Origin: a virus
IMG/VR virus record: IMGVR_UViG_3300033153_001737
Location: 1 to 59,232 of that record
Strand: one strand, 5' to 3'
DNA length: 59,232 nucleotides
Position 1 is the stretch's first letter, and every line of letters begins with the position of its first letter. Shown one piece after another: positions 1-9,500 of the stretch. Under the pieces are notes generated by a model, which did no database searches, was not told the DNA's origin, and worked only from the letters and a program-made list of their open reading frames with translations. A program made the translations under genes and the position numbers.

Positions 1-227
1 GGCGAAGACTGGATATTATTCCCAGATGCGGCTAATTTAGGACACGCATATGTTTACAGATATGGTCGCGTACTTGGCGCAATTTCAGCCGATGTAATTG
101 ACTTAGGTACTACTATTGGACAGAAGCCTGTCTACTATTCTGTTGACGGCATTGTCAGAATTAGCGATGCTAATTTCGGGGCTAACAATTCAAACAAGTG
201 GCACGGCTACATTAAACGTACTCATTT
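1..227. repeat. Left copy of terminal direct repeat
   Basis: Bases 1-227 match 59006-59232 except at three positions (105 A/C, 124 A/C, 138 T/G). The repeat lies inside one structural gene that stays open only in this left copy, so the overlap is best read as closure of a circular or circularly permuted genome of about 59,005 bp. A physical short terminal repeat is possible but less likely in the middle of a gene. Confidence 0.9.
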
Positions 228-2643
228 TGACGGCTTAACTCCAGGTGGAAGTGCAGACGACTACGACGACTGGTATACGAAAAACCAAACGCTAGCACCT
301 CCAACTCGCGGTGTTTTCGGCGGGATAACAAAGGTAAAGATTTTATCCGCAAACGGTACTGACTCAACTATACTTACTGAAACTGGTGCATTTGTCGACA
401 TTGAGGACGAAATCGACTCAGGTGAATATGTTGCTGGAAATATAAACGAAACGCTAACGGTAGCGATAAATTCATGGACTAATTCCGACTCTGTTGTGAC
501 TGATGCGGTTACTGACTGGACTGGCGACACTGTATATTTAGCTCCTGTTGCTGGTTATGGTTTCAACGTCGGAATAACTACTTCAGCTTCTGGAGGTACT
601 TGGGCTGCTGGCGATTATGAATTAGCTCAGACATTTATATACGACGGGAATCAGGAAAGTTTGCCGTACAAGATGGATGGTACGGATATTTCTGTTGTAG
701 CAGACGACTTGATGACAATTACTGTCTCAGCAAATTCACCTTACAATCCGAGAATTACAGACGCAAGAATCTACATTAGACTTGCTGACTCTGACAACAG
801 TTGGGCTTTACTTACTCATATTTCGCTAAAAGAGGGTTGCATTTCAACTCTCGGCTCTGAATATTCTGGCTCGAATTTGTGGGGAATTGGCTCAAGCGCT
901 CTTACCTTAATGTTAGCATCTTGCATTTCCATCAGTGAGAATGTAGAAACTTACGAGACTCTTAACGGGTTTTCCCCAGACCAACAAGATATAGCTATTG
1001 GCGATGACGGGATGGGCTATAAGTGTGCTTGTATAGCAGGTAATAGAAAAGCATATGTAGCGAATGTTAGAATGACTGACTCTGACGGCGAGACTGTAAC
1101 TCGTGGCGACTTGATGCTGAAGTCTAGACCTAGCCGCTTCGACACGTTTTTATGGGAAGACAGGGTTGAGGTAGCAATAAACGACGGTGACGAAATTACC
1201 GCACTCATTCACTTTGCTGACCGAATACTGCAATTCAAGTCTAAAAAGTTGTATATTATAAACGTCAGCCAAGACATCGAATTTCTCGAAAGTCAACATC
1301 AATTCATGGGCATTGAAGGTTTATGGCAGGTTGCGATGACTAATATTGGGCCAGTGTGGTTTAACGAGAATGGCATATTTTTATACGACGGTAGTAAAAT
1401 CATCAACATCTCAGAGGACATTAAGCTCAAACAAGAGAAGTTGAATTGGACTTCATACTATGCAAACATTGAAGACGTTGCAATAAGTTACATAGCTAAA
1501 AAGGAACAGGTTTTTATATATCTGAACACTTCGGGCGACACGCTATATAGCGACGTATTAATATACGACATTAAAACACAGTCTTTCGTCACTGGTTACC
1601 GGAAGCTACTTAACGGCGTAGCTCTCAGTAAGGCAACCAACCTCATTAACGACTGGAATGACGACGTTGTATATGCAGGCTTTGGCGACGACAACCCACT
1701 ATTAAACTACCCGTCGAATAAGACTTTCGATTCCGATATTACTGGCTGGAGTTATTATACTTTTTTAAATTATGTCCCAGACAATTTCCAGATAGATAAC
1801 GCAACATTCGGCGTTGCGCAAGGTTCCTTATATTTTAGAGATATTGTAAACTCAAGCGGTAAAATTTATCAACATACAAGGACTGATGCTCCAATAGCTC
1901 TTGAGCCAGGAACCTATACGCTTACATTCTGGCTAAAGGGAGTTAACCTTTCTTCTGCCGGTAATTCCTGGGTGAGAGTATTTTTTACCGAAGAAACTGG
2001 CGACCCACCAGGCGGAGGTGTTGAAATATCGAAAGTTTCCGCATCGGTAGCCGACAATATAGGGAATGCCTACACTTCTGGGAGTTATGGTTGGATAGGT
2101 GACGTTGTTGGTCAGAGTTATAGTTTTACATTCACTATTTCGGGTACGCATTCGGCGGCATATCTTTGTTTCCAGCTAGGTAGAATACAGGCCGTAAACG
2201 GATATGCTGGCTTTTATCTTGACGACATCTCGTTTGATGTTGCGGCTAATGTTTATTTTAGAAAGTGGAATCCAGAACCAGCATTAAATGCAGATGACAG
2301 TCTCGAATTAATAAGTCGCGCTGAAGACTTCGGTACGCCAGACGTTGACAAGTATGCCTACAAGGTCAATATTACACACAACAAAAGCACGACTACTACC
2401 GCAGTATTAGCCTTGTATTATAAAGTTACTGACTTTGACGACACGACTACTGGTTGGGCTGAAGTAGCTGAATTTGTCGACAATAACGGTGACATGAAAT
2501 TGCAGGAGTTTGAATTTAGCAGTCGCGTTGACGACTTCAAGTCAATGCAGTTAAAAGTTGCTGTCAAAACTACTGGCAACATACAAGCCGACTTCGCAAT
2601 AGACGAGGTTTCGGTAGTTGTCAGGGATAAGGTAGTCGTATAA
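1..2643 (+). CDS. Large beta-rich tail/neck protein, 3' part of a gene crossing the contig junction
   Basis: The reading frame is open from base 1 and joins in frame to the start at 58754, giving a product of about 964 residues. The N-terminus on the right end (KGFWGGINDVFSPRDL, then DVDVSQLGKVRMIG) has the style of phage proteins that list 'connection' or propeller modules, seen in P22-like and T7-like tail accessory and nozzle proteins. The body is rich in Thr, Asp, Gly and Tyr with many short beta-like segments and no membrane helix. Around residues 640-760 a stretch resembles a carbohydrate-binding-like jelly roll. It is followed immediately by small virion genes and the internal virion proteins, which supports a tail hub, nozzle or muzzle role. 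The exact role is inferred from position and style, not from a catalytic motif. Confidence 0.75.
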   Translation, partial: GEDWILFPDAANLGHAYVYRYGRVLGAISADVIDLGTTIGQKPVYYSVDGIVRISDANFGANNSNKWHGYIKRTHFDGLTPGGSADDYDDWYTKNQTLAPPTRGVFGGITKVKILSANGTDSTILTETGAFVDIEDEIDSGEYVAGNINETLTVAINSWTNSDSVVTDAVTDWTGDTVYLAPVAGYGFNVGITTSASGGTWAAGDYELAQTFIYDGNQESLPYKMDGTDISVVADDLMTITVSANSPYNPRITDARIYIRLADSDNSWALLTHISLKEGCISTLGSEYSGSNLWGIGSSALTLMLASCISISENVETYETLNGFSPDQQDIAIGDDGMGYKCACIAGNRKAYVANVRMTDSDGETVTRGDLMLKSRPSRFDTFLWEDRVEVAINDGDEITALIHFADRILQFKSKKLYIINVSQDIEFLESQHQFMGIEGLWQVAMTNIGPVWFNENGIFLYDGSKIINISEDIKLKQEKLNWTSYYANIEDVAISYIAKKEQVFIYLNTSGDTLYSDVLIYDIKTQSFVTGYRKLLNGVALSKATNLINDWNDDVVYAGFGDDNPLLNYPSNKTFDSDITGWSYYTFLNYVPDNFQIDNATFGVAQGSLYFRDIVNSSGKIYQHTRTDAPIALEPGTYTLTFWLKGVNLSSAGNSWVRVFFTEETGDPPGGGVEISKVSASVADNIGNAYTSGSYGWIGDVVGQSYSFTFTISGTHSAAYLCFQLGRIQAVNGYAGFYLDDISFDVAANVYFRKWNPEPALNADDSLELISRAEDFGTPDVDKYAYKVNITHNKSTTTTAVLALYYKVTDFDDTTTGWAEVAEFVDNNGDMKLQEFEFSSRVDDFKSMQLKVAVKTTGNIQADFAIDEVSVVVRDKVVV

Positions 2644-2834
2644 TGCGCGACAAGCTCAAAAACTTACTCCATTCAAAAAGCGAGCGCACAGTAGTAAAGG
2701 TCGGCGCTCCAGTTGTTAGTGGAATGCGCGAAGGAGTTGTCGAAATTCGAGACATTAAAGGTCGCGGTTTATACTTGTGCGTGAAAAATAACTCAATACT
2801 ATACAGTATAAAACTTGACAAAGGTATTGTCTAA
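2643..2834 (+). CDS. Small unknown protein, 63 aa
   Basis: The ATG overlaps the stop of the upstream tail gene (TAATG), so translation is probably coupled. The product is basic at the N-terminus (MRDKLKNLLHSKSER) and continues as alternating hydrophobic and polar residues that look like a small beta-barrel (RTVVKVGAPVVSG, GRGLYLCVKN). No known domain is recognised. Its position between tail and internal virion genes suggests a minor structural protein. Confidence 0.6.
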   Translation: MRDKLKNLLHSKSERTVVKVGAPVVSGMREGVVEIRDIKGRGLYLCVKNNSILYSIKLDKGIV

Positions 2835-2861
2835 GTTTATATTAACTAAGGAGAATTAAAA

Positions 2862-3341
2862 TTGGCCGACAAAATAAGATATTCGATAAGCATAACTCCA
2901 ATTGAGGAATTAACAAGTAGCGAGGACTCGTCTACTAATGACATTTTGTCCCCAGTTACTGGAAAAAGTTTAGGTGGAGGGAATGTGCTCGACTTGACTG
3001 GCTCTATTGACGGGTCATTTGGCTACGACTCTGGGACTCCAGCTTACCTTTCTGTCACTTCTGGCGGTGTTGCCTTAAATGCTGACTCTGCCGAGAGGCG
3101 ACTAATTCTTATCAAGAATACTGGGAGTGAATTTGACTCTGCTACCGTTTTAGGCGCGGCAATAACCAAGAAGTTTACAGTAACAGTAGGCGGTAAAATA
3201 ATTGCACAACTTGGCTCTGGTGACTTAATGGTGTTACCTAACTCTGGTGGTGGCGCTAACGACTTGGACACCGCTGAATTTACGTTAACGGCAGAAGACT
3301 CGACTAATATAGCCTGTGAATTCTTAGCAGTGACACTGTAA
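2862..3341 (+). CDS. Probable virion surface or decoration protein, 159 aa
   Basis: The start is TTG at 2862, chosen because AAGGAG at 2849-2854 sits 7 bases upstream and no in-frame ATG follows closely. The protein is acidic, rich in Gly, Ser, Thr and Asp, and beta-like throughout (YDSGTPAYLSVTSGG, RRLILIKNTGSEFDSATV). Its size and composition resemble the two small head proteins at 47380-48320. It has no signal peptide or membrane helix. Capsid or tail decoration is a guess from composition and context. Confidence 0.65.
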   Translation: MADKIRYSISITPIEELTSSEDSSTNDILSPVTGKSLGGGNVLDLTGSIDGSFGYDSGTPAYLSVTSGGVALNADSAERRLILIKNTGSEFDSATVLGAAITKKFTVTVGGKIIAQLGSGDLMVLPNSGGGANDLDTAEFTLTAEDSTNIACEFLAVTL

Positions 3342-3398
3342 TTAAAATGACAACCCCCTTGCTAAATTTAAATCTTTTAAAGAATTAATTATATTAAT

Positions 3399-3437
3399 TA
3401 ATATAAGAATAATATGAGCTTTGTCAAGGGTTATTTT
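3399..3437. promoter_or_regulatory. Bipartite motif, copy 1
   Basis: In the 112-base gap between genes, TAATATAAGAATA (3399-3411) is followed after 13 bases by CAAGGGTTATTTT (3425-3437). The same two halves occur in another gap at 20358-20397. Read on the - strand, the site holds TTGACA, 16 bases, TATATT, a sigma70-like promoter shape, but that would run antisense to the preceding gene. Read on the + strand, it sits just upstream of the internal virion genes. Function unknown. Confidence 0.45.
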
Positions 3438-3453
3438 AAAAAAGAGGTAAAAT

Positions 3454-4443
3454 ATGTCTGATGCGTATTCAGGTTTCGTAAAATCGAGGGCTAGACTGTC
3501 CAATATGGAGACTAGGCGAGCTTACGAGGAGCGCGAAGCCGACAAAGCTGAGAAGATGGCATACATCGGTCTTGCCGGGAAAGGCTTGACGGCTGCTGCT
3601 AGTATTCGTAGAAATGTAGTTAGCGACAAATTTCTAGGCCAAAAGACCGAGGAAGGTTTGCAGAAGTTTACGATGAAAACGGATGGTGGTTTCGGTGCTG
3701 CTTTAAAGCGAGCTTATTTGCCTACCGAGAGTGACTATGAGTTGACTAGTGCTGGGATGAAGGAAATGACTCCAGTTGACGTTGAGAAGTTTGAATTAGA
3801 TGCGATTCCCGGGAAAAAAGGTATGTCAGTTTCTACCGGAAGTATAAAAGATACTGGTGTATTTAAAGACAAATTCCTCGCTGACAAGAAAAAGGATTTT
3901 AAGTTGCAGACGACTGACCCTGATATTCCGCCAGTAGGTCGCGAAGGAAGGCCGTTCACTACTACAAATTCTGAGGCTGTATTTAGAGGTGCTGAAAAAG
4001 CGCATGAAGCTAAAAATATAGTTGATGTAACATCTCAAGCTAGAGGGTATGACGCAATTAGCAAGTCAGGACAGCGACTATCAGACAAAGTATTTGCCGC
4101 AAAAGGTGGCGTTTCGATAAAAGAAAATATTGTAACAAAAGCATTTGGCGGGCCTGAAGCCCCTAAAGCACTTGACGAATTAACTTCAAAAGTGTCACTT
4201 CTTGGCGACAAGGCTGGTGCAATTACTAAAAGTTTAGGGCCAGCAGCTAGCGCGTTAAGTATCGGCTCAGATATTTTTAAAGGCACTACGGCAAAGACTG
4301 GGGCTGAACGAGACAAGGCTTTAGGCGATGCGGCATACACGGGAGCTGCATTAGCTGTAAATGCTATTCCTGGAGTTGGCCAGATTGCAAGTCTTGGAAT
4401 GACTATAGGAAAACCACTTTTTAATATGTGGAGGGACAGATAA
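3454..4443 (+). CDS. Internal virion (ejection) protein candidate, 329 aa
   Basis: The N-terminal 60 residues are charged and helical (SRARLSNMETRRAYEEREADKAEK). The middle is Lys/Thr-rich. The last 80 residues are Ala/Gly-rich and weakly hydrophobic (GDAAYTGAALAVNAIPGVGQ), as in proteins that are packaged in podovirus heads and insert into membranes during ejection. AGAGG at 3444-3448 precedes the ATG. It begins a run of four closely spaced genes ending in the giant virion polymerase candidate, which is the main support for the role. No family is recognised. Confidence 0.6.
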   Translation: MSDAYSGFVKSRARLSNMETRRAYEEREADKAEKMAYIGLAGKGLTAAASIRRNVVSDKFLGQKTEEGLQKFTMKTDGGFGAALKRAYLPTESDYELTSAGMKEMTPVDVEKFELDAIPGKKGMSVSTGSIKDTGVFKDKFLADKKKDFKLQTTDPDIPPVGREGRPFTTTNSEAVFRGAEKAHEAKNIVDVTSQARGYDAISKSGQRLSDKVFAAKGGVSIKENIVTKAFGGPEAPKALDELTSKVSLLGDKAGAITKSLGPAASALSIGSDIFKGTTAKTGAERDKALGDAAYTGAALAVNAIPGVGQIASLGMTIGKPLFNMWRDR

Positions 4444-4988
4444 TGCCTTTTGAAAATACTTGGCTAGGTAGAGCATTTAAAGGTGGCACAAGTCTTAGTG
4501 GTGGGAACTACATGGGTGATGTCAGGGGTAGTGATGTTGACTACGAAACTGATGTAAAATCATTCGAGACATTCCAGAAAAGCTTCGGGTTACTTAGCGA
4601 CCGCCTTGGTGAAATAGGTGGTGAATTTGAACAGCGAGGACAGTTCGCTGAAGAGGCTTCGGCGCTTGAGAGACAAGGAATTACAAGACAAGGGCTTTCG
4701 AGCCTTTCTCAGTCTCAGGAAGCTGAGGGCAGGACGGGTTTTGCAACTTCAGGCGGTGCCGAACAGGCTGTCGAGGATACCCGAGCTGGCTTTCTTGACC
4801 AACTTCGGGGCAATTCACTGTCGTTAATGCGCGAGAAATTCAACCTAGGGCTTCAGGAAAAAGAATCGCGATTCGGGATGCAGACTAACATGTTAGACCT
4901 GTACGCTAACTATCAGTCTGGCAGAATCAATTTAGACGCAGACGCTATGGGTGGTTTTGACATCGATAAAGAAGTGGGGTTAGGATAA
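4443..4988 (+). CDS. Internal virion protein candidate, 181 aa
   Basis: The chosen ATG at 4443 overlaps the previous stop (TAATG) and has GGAGGG at 4430-4435; an in-frame GTG at 4428 would lie inside that ribosome-binding site. The start (MPFENTWLGRAFKGGTSLSGGN) is Gly-rich. The rest is a Glu/Gln-rich helix (EFEQRGQFAEEASALERQG), consistent with a coiled-coil structural protein. Gene order (small tail genes, then three medium proteins, then the giant protein) suggests ejection or internal core protein. No recognised domain. Confidence 0.6.
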   Translation: MPFENTWLGRAFKGGTSLSGGNYMGDVRGSDVDYETDVKSFETFQKSFGLLSDRLGEIGGEFEQRGQFAEEASALERQGITRQGLSSLSQSQEAEGRTGFATSGGAEQAVEDTRAGFLDQLRGNSLSLMREKFNLGLQEKESRFGMQTNMLDLYANYQSGRINLDADAMGGFDIDKEVGLG

Positions 4989-6520
4989 TGGCTAGAGCTA
5001 GCAATGTAGAGCTAATTCGTTCTATTGGAAGTATTGTCGGTGATGTATCGGGAATGTTACAGGCGACTCCTCAAGAGTTGCAAGCTGCCAGAATTGCCGC
5101 TGACGAAACTTCACAGACTCGTACTATGGAATTTCAGGAAGAGATGAAGGAAGTCGATTTCCAGAATCGAATGTTAGCTGACGAAGTACAGCGACGGGGT
5201 GATGAATTTGAAGACAATGCTAAGTTGATAAATGCAGCTAAGTTGGACATGGCTAACAGGGGAGTTAATTACGAGGCATTTGTAGCTGATGGCGGAGTTA
5301 CCGAGAAACAAAATAGTTTAGTAAATGTTATCAATCGAAAGTATGACAACGCTCTCGGTATTAGCGAAATGCAACTACAGAAACAAAACGACGAGTTGTC
5401 ACATATGATAAACGTACTCGGTCACGACACGCAATTGCAGAACGAAGCTCGCGGCGTATTTGACATGGCTAGAGTTCTTGAAGAAGGTGGCGACGACTTT
5501 ACAATATCTAAAGAAGAATGGGAACTAGCTGGCGACAAGCTCACGGGTGACGAATACGGATATACAGCCGAAGATGTCGAGCGATTGAAAACACTTATGG
5601 CGCCTCAGTATGATGCTCAAATGCAGAGATTCGGCGAGCAACTTGACCGAAGTAAAACTGTCGCTGAAAAAGAAGGCATTAAATCTCGAACCGAATTAAC
5701 TAAAGTGCAGACTGAAAAGTTAAGAGATGAGATAGATGCGAAAGCTAAACTTGACGAATTCCGCAAGGCTGGCTACAAAACAGAGGAAGAAAAGAGTGAA
5801 TATTTTGTTAGTAATATAGATGCAATTGCCCAAAGCGTTACCCTTAATGATGAAGATGACCAAAAAGAATTCAATACAGTACTTGGTCAAATAAAAGAGA
5901 TAAATCGAAAAGGAATTGACCCATCTTTAGCTTCTGATGCAATAGAAAGTAAACTTGATATTTTAATCACGGGTAAAGATTGGGGAAGTACTGGCTGGAA
6001 TGATGCTATTCTAAATGAATTTTTAGCCAGTGACAATCCTGATGAATTCTTGTTAGAAAAGAAACTCGATTTTAACGGTAGAGATGGAAAGTCTGACCCT
6101 AAGAATCAGCGATATGATGCGATAATTAAGCTTCACTCACTGAATCGAATTCTTGATAAAACTCAGGAAGTAGGTTTAGCTGATGGTAGTATTGAATTGA
6201 ATCTTGAAGGAATGGGCGATGCGGATGTCGAAACGACTGTTGTGGAAGATATAATTCCAGCTAAAGTAGATTCTAGCGAAGAAGTTGTTGTCTCTGATGA
6301 ATTAAGAGTTGAGATAAGAGCAATGGATAGTGAAATCTCATCAATAAGGTCAAGCATAGAGGGTCTAAAAAGGAGTAGAAGTCAAAGAGGAATTGGCGAT
6401 TTATACAAAAGAGAAAAGAAATTAAAATTGGCAAGAAAAGCTAAGAATGAAATTCTGAAATCAATGACGAAAAAAGAGTCAAGAAAAGTAGCTAGAAGAA
6501 AACAAAAACAAGCTCAATAA
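4988..6520 (+). CDS. Coiled-coil internal virion protein candidate, 510 aa
   Basis: ATG at 4988 overlaps the preceding stop. Nearly the whole product is charged, Glu/Lys/Gln-rich helix (MQLQKQNDELSHMINVLGHD, DRSKTVAEKEGIKSRTELTK). The end is strongly basic (RKVARRKQKQAQ), which could contact packaged DNA. There is no membrane segment. Adjacent genes make an internal core or ejection protein likely, comparable in position to T7 gp15 or the N4 internal proteins; sequence similarity to those is not evident. Confidence 0.6.
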   Translation: MARASNVELIRSIGSIVGDVSGMLQATPQELQAARIAADETSQTRTMEFQEEMKEVDFQNRMLADEVQRRGDEFEDNAKLINAAKLDMANRGVNYEAFVADGGVTEKQNSLVNVINRKYDNALGISEMQLQKQNDELSHMINVLGHDTQLQNEARGVFDMARVLEEGGDDFTISKEEWELAGDKLTGDEYGYTAEDVERLKTLMAPQYDAQMQRFGEQLDRSKTVAEKEGIKSRTELTKVQTEKLRDEIDAKAKLDEFRKAGYKTEEEKSEYFVSNIDAIAQSVTLNDEDDQKEFNTVLGQIKEINRKGIDPSLASDAIESKLDILITGKDWGSTGWNDAILNEFLASDNPDEFLLEKKLDFNGRDGKSDPKNQRYDAIIKLHSLNRILDKTQEVGLADGSIELNLEGMGDADVETTVVEDIIPAKVDSSEEVVVSDELRVEIRAMDSEISSIRSSIEGLKRSRSQRGIGDLYKREKKLKLARKAKNEILKSMTKKESRKVARRKQKQAQ

Positions 6521-6529
6521 ATATAACAG

Positions 6530-6543
6530 GCGTGGGTTCACGC
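6530..6543 (+). other. Short hairpin before the giant gene
   Basis: GCGTG (6530-6534) and CACGC (6539-6543) can form a 5-bp stem with a GGTT loop in the 39-base gap before the giant virion gene. There is no U-tract, so it is more likely a translation or RNA-stability element than a terminator. Confidence 0.25.
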
Positions 6544-6559
6544 TCGAAAGGATTAAATC

Positions 6560-9500
6560 ATGCCCACAGAAGCCCAAGTAAGACAGTCTGTGCTTAGTGC
6601 GTACAAAGCAAAAGGTTACAGCAACCCTCCAGAAGAAAATGTACAGGCGTCCATAGACCAGTACTTTAAAAAATCTACAAATAATACAAACTTCTCTCGC
6701 GGAAAAGCACTGTATGATAAATATGGTGACGAAGCCGCGTCTGGTTTTACTGACCAACTAGCATTTAATCTTAGAAACCATGCTCGCGAATTTAAATCGG
6801 GTACTGTCGGTATGGTAGGTTATTTAGCTGGCGCTCTAGGGTTGGACAACGCCTCTATAATCGACTACTCAGAAGAATTGAGAGCTGACGGACAGAGAGC
6901 AATGCAAGAAGAAGTTCGTAACGACGTACAGTTGCAAGCCCTTCTAGCGTGGCAAGCTGACGACCCAGTGACATTCACGGGTGAGAATGCCAACTTCTGG
7001 GAATGGGCTATGATTAAACGCGGAGCCGCATCTGCACTTCCTTCTATTATTGAAATGACTGCAACTTCAGCAATTGGTTATTTGACGGGCTTAGGTGGCG
7101 TTGCATTAGCTAGTAAATTAGGCAAAGGTGTCAGTGCTTCGAGTAAGGCTTTGAAAGCTACTAAGGCGTTGAATGCGACTGAGCTATCTTCATTAGCTAC
7201 CGCTTTTAAGGTTGAATCTACTGTCGAGAACGTCGCGTTAGCGATGACTAAGCGCGGCATATATGATAAGACCTCTAAGGGTTTAGCTATGGCCGGAATG
7301 ACGGGCCTGGAAGGTTCTAGTCAATATAATGAGGCTATGCGCTATCTAGTAGACGAGGAAGGTATGTCAGTCGATGAAGCTAGTGACAAAGCTGGCCTTT
7401 CAGCCGTCATGTATGCACCAATAGCCGGAGCGCTAGAATACCTACCTATGGGACACTGGGCTAAAGGATTAGGACTGTGGAAAAAGGGAGCTAACGAAGG
7501 TACTAAAATATTCGCACGGTCAGCAACTAAATTATCTAAAAAACTAGCCGAACAACAATTACCAGTCAGGATGATAACAGGTGCAGTCAAACAAGCAACT
7601 ATGGAAGCGACCACTGAGTGGACTCAATATATGGCTCAAGTTGCTATGGATGAAGCTTTTGTTAAAGGCGATTACGACACACCCGAACAAGCACTAGAAG
7701 CAATCACGGCTCGCTGGAAAGAGTCGAAGTTTAATGCTGAAGCTAGAGAGTCAATTTACGGCGGGTTCTTGATGGGTAGCGGAATGGGAGTATTTACCCC
7801 AACTGACGGAATCGCTAAAGAGGCTAAAGATACTGAGACATTAGCTGGTCAAGCAATGGCTGCCGCCGAGGAAGCTATGCGTCCCGAAGCTTCAGCAACT
7901 ACAGTAGAAGCCGAAGACATTCTGAAAAAAGCTAGTGAGGCAGAATCAGAAGAAACATTTACTTCTGGCGTGACACCCGAAACTGAAGAAGAGCGTGGAC
8001 AGCGAATTGCTGAAGAGAAGGCAACTCAGGCTGCTGAAGCTATTGAAGGCGAGCAACAACCCGACGTTCCAGATGTCGGCGACACTCAGCGACCTGGAAA
8101 GAAAAAAGCTTCAAATGCAAGAGGCGAAGCGGCATCTTACAAATCTCAGATATTAAAGAATCCCAATACTACGGCTGAAGAAAAAGAAGAGGCTGAAAAG
8201 GCTTGGGAGCTTGGGAAGGGTGACAATTCTAAGTGGGGTCAAATTTCTGAAGACCTTGGTTTTATGGCTGGTAAAATTCGCGAACGAGGAAAAGATGTCA
8301 AGGATGAAAATGCAGAGTTAACTCCAGCTGAACAGGAAAAGTTAATCGAATTAATTGCCGACCCTGAGATGAAATCAGTTGATAGGTCTGCTATGATGTT
8401 AGAGCCTAAAGAACAGCGAAAGCTTATGGCTGATTTAGATTCACCTATATTTGAGAAGGAAAAACCAGCCGAACAAGCCGGATATGAACTTGATAGAAAA
8501 ATAACAATCAAAGCGATGCGTAAGGTTGCTGAAGATAATAAAATTGATATACCTACTACTCTAAAGCTTAAAAAAGATATTGCTGACCATATTGATTCTG
8601 AGTTAAAAAAGCTTTCTGAAAAGCCTAAAGTTTCAGATAAAAAAATTAAACCTAGTGAGATAGAAAGACTTACTAGTATTGTAGAGAATGGAAAGCTACG
8701 CGAAAAAGAAATGTCAAATATTGAATGGGTTCAGTTTGACAAGGCGAAAAAACGATTGAAGGTATTAACCAAAAAATCTACTAAGCCAATTAAGCACGAA
8801 GTTACTATTGACAAGTCTCCAGAATTATCTAAAGAAATGTCTAACGTTCTTCCTGAACAGAAAAACCTTTCGTCTGCAATTGCTAAGGCTATTAATAAGA
8901 CAGGTAAAAAAGTATCTGTTATCTATGATGATACTATTGAAAGTTATGCTAATGCTGTTGATACTGGCACTGAGTTGATAGTTAGGATTAACAACGAAAG
9001 GCTTAAACCTGATTCTAAAGAACGCGGTAGAGTTATACTTCATGAGGCAACTCACCTTATAACTGCTACGGAAATCGAAAGCTGGACTGAAGATGATTCA
9101 AGACAGAAGAATAACGATGACCCCGTAAGTCGCCTTGCTGATTTGTACGACTATGTACTTGGAGAGATGAGTCAAGAAGTTGGTTATTCTGAATATTGGG
9201 AGTTAAGAAAGCGACGTAAAGAATTAAAGGCAGAGAATAAGACATTAAATGCTAAGGATTCTAAGCGCGTTCGTGAACTTCAAGATACTTATTATGGACT
9301 TGACAATTTAAAAGAGTTCGCTTCAGAAGTATTTACGTCAAAGGATTTCCAGGCAAGACTTCAGGGGATGAGGGTAGTTGGCGAGACTACTGTCTGGGAT
9401 AAATTTGTTCAGATAATTATGGATATTATCGGCATAGAGGCGGACAGCGATGTGTTGACAGAAGCACTAGCCGCAGTTATCGAAATAGCCGGACTTGAAG

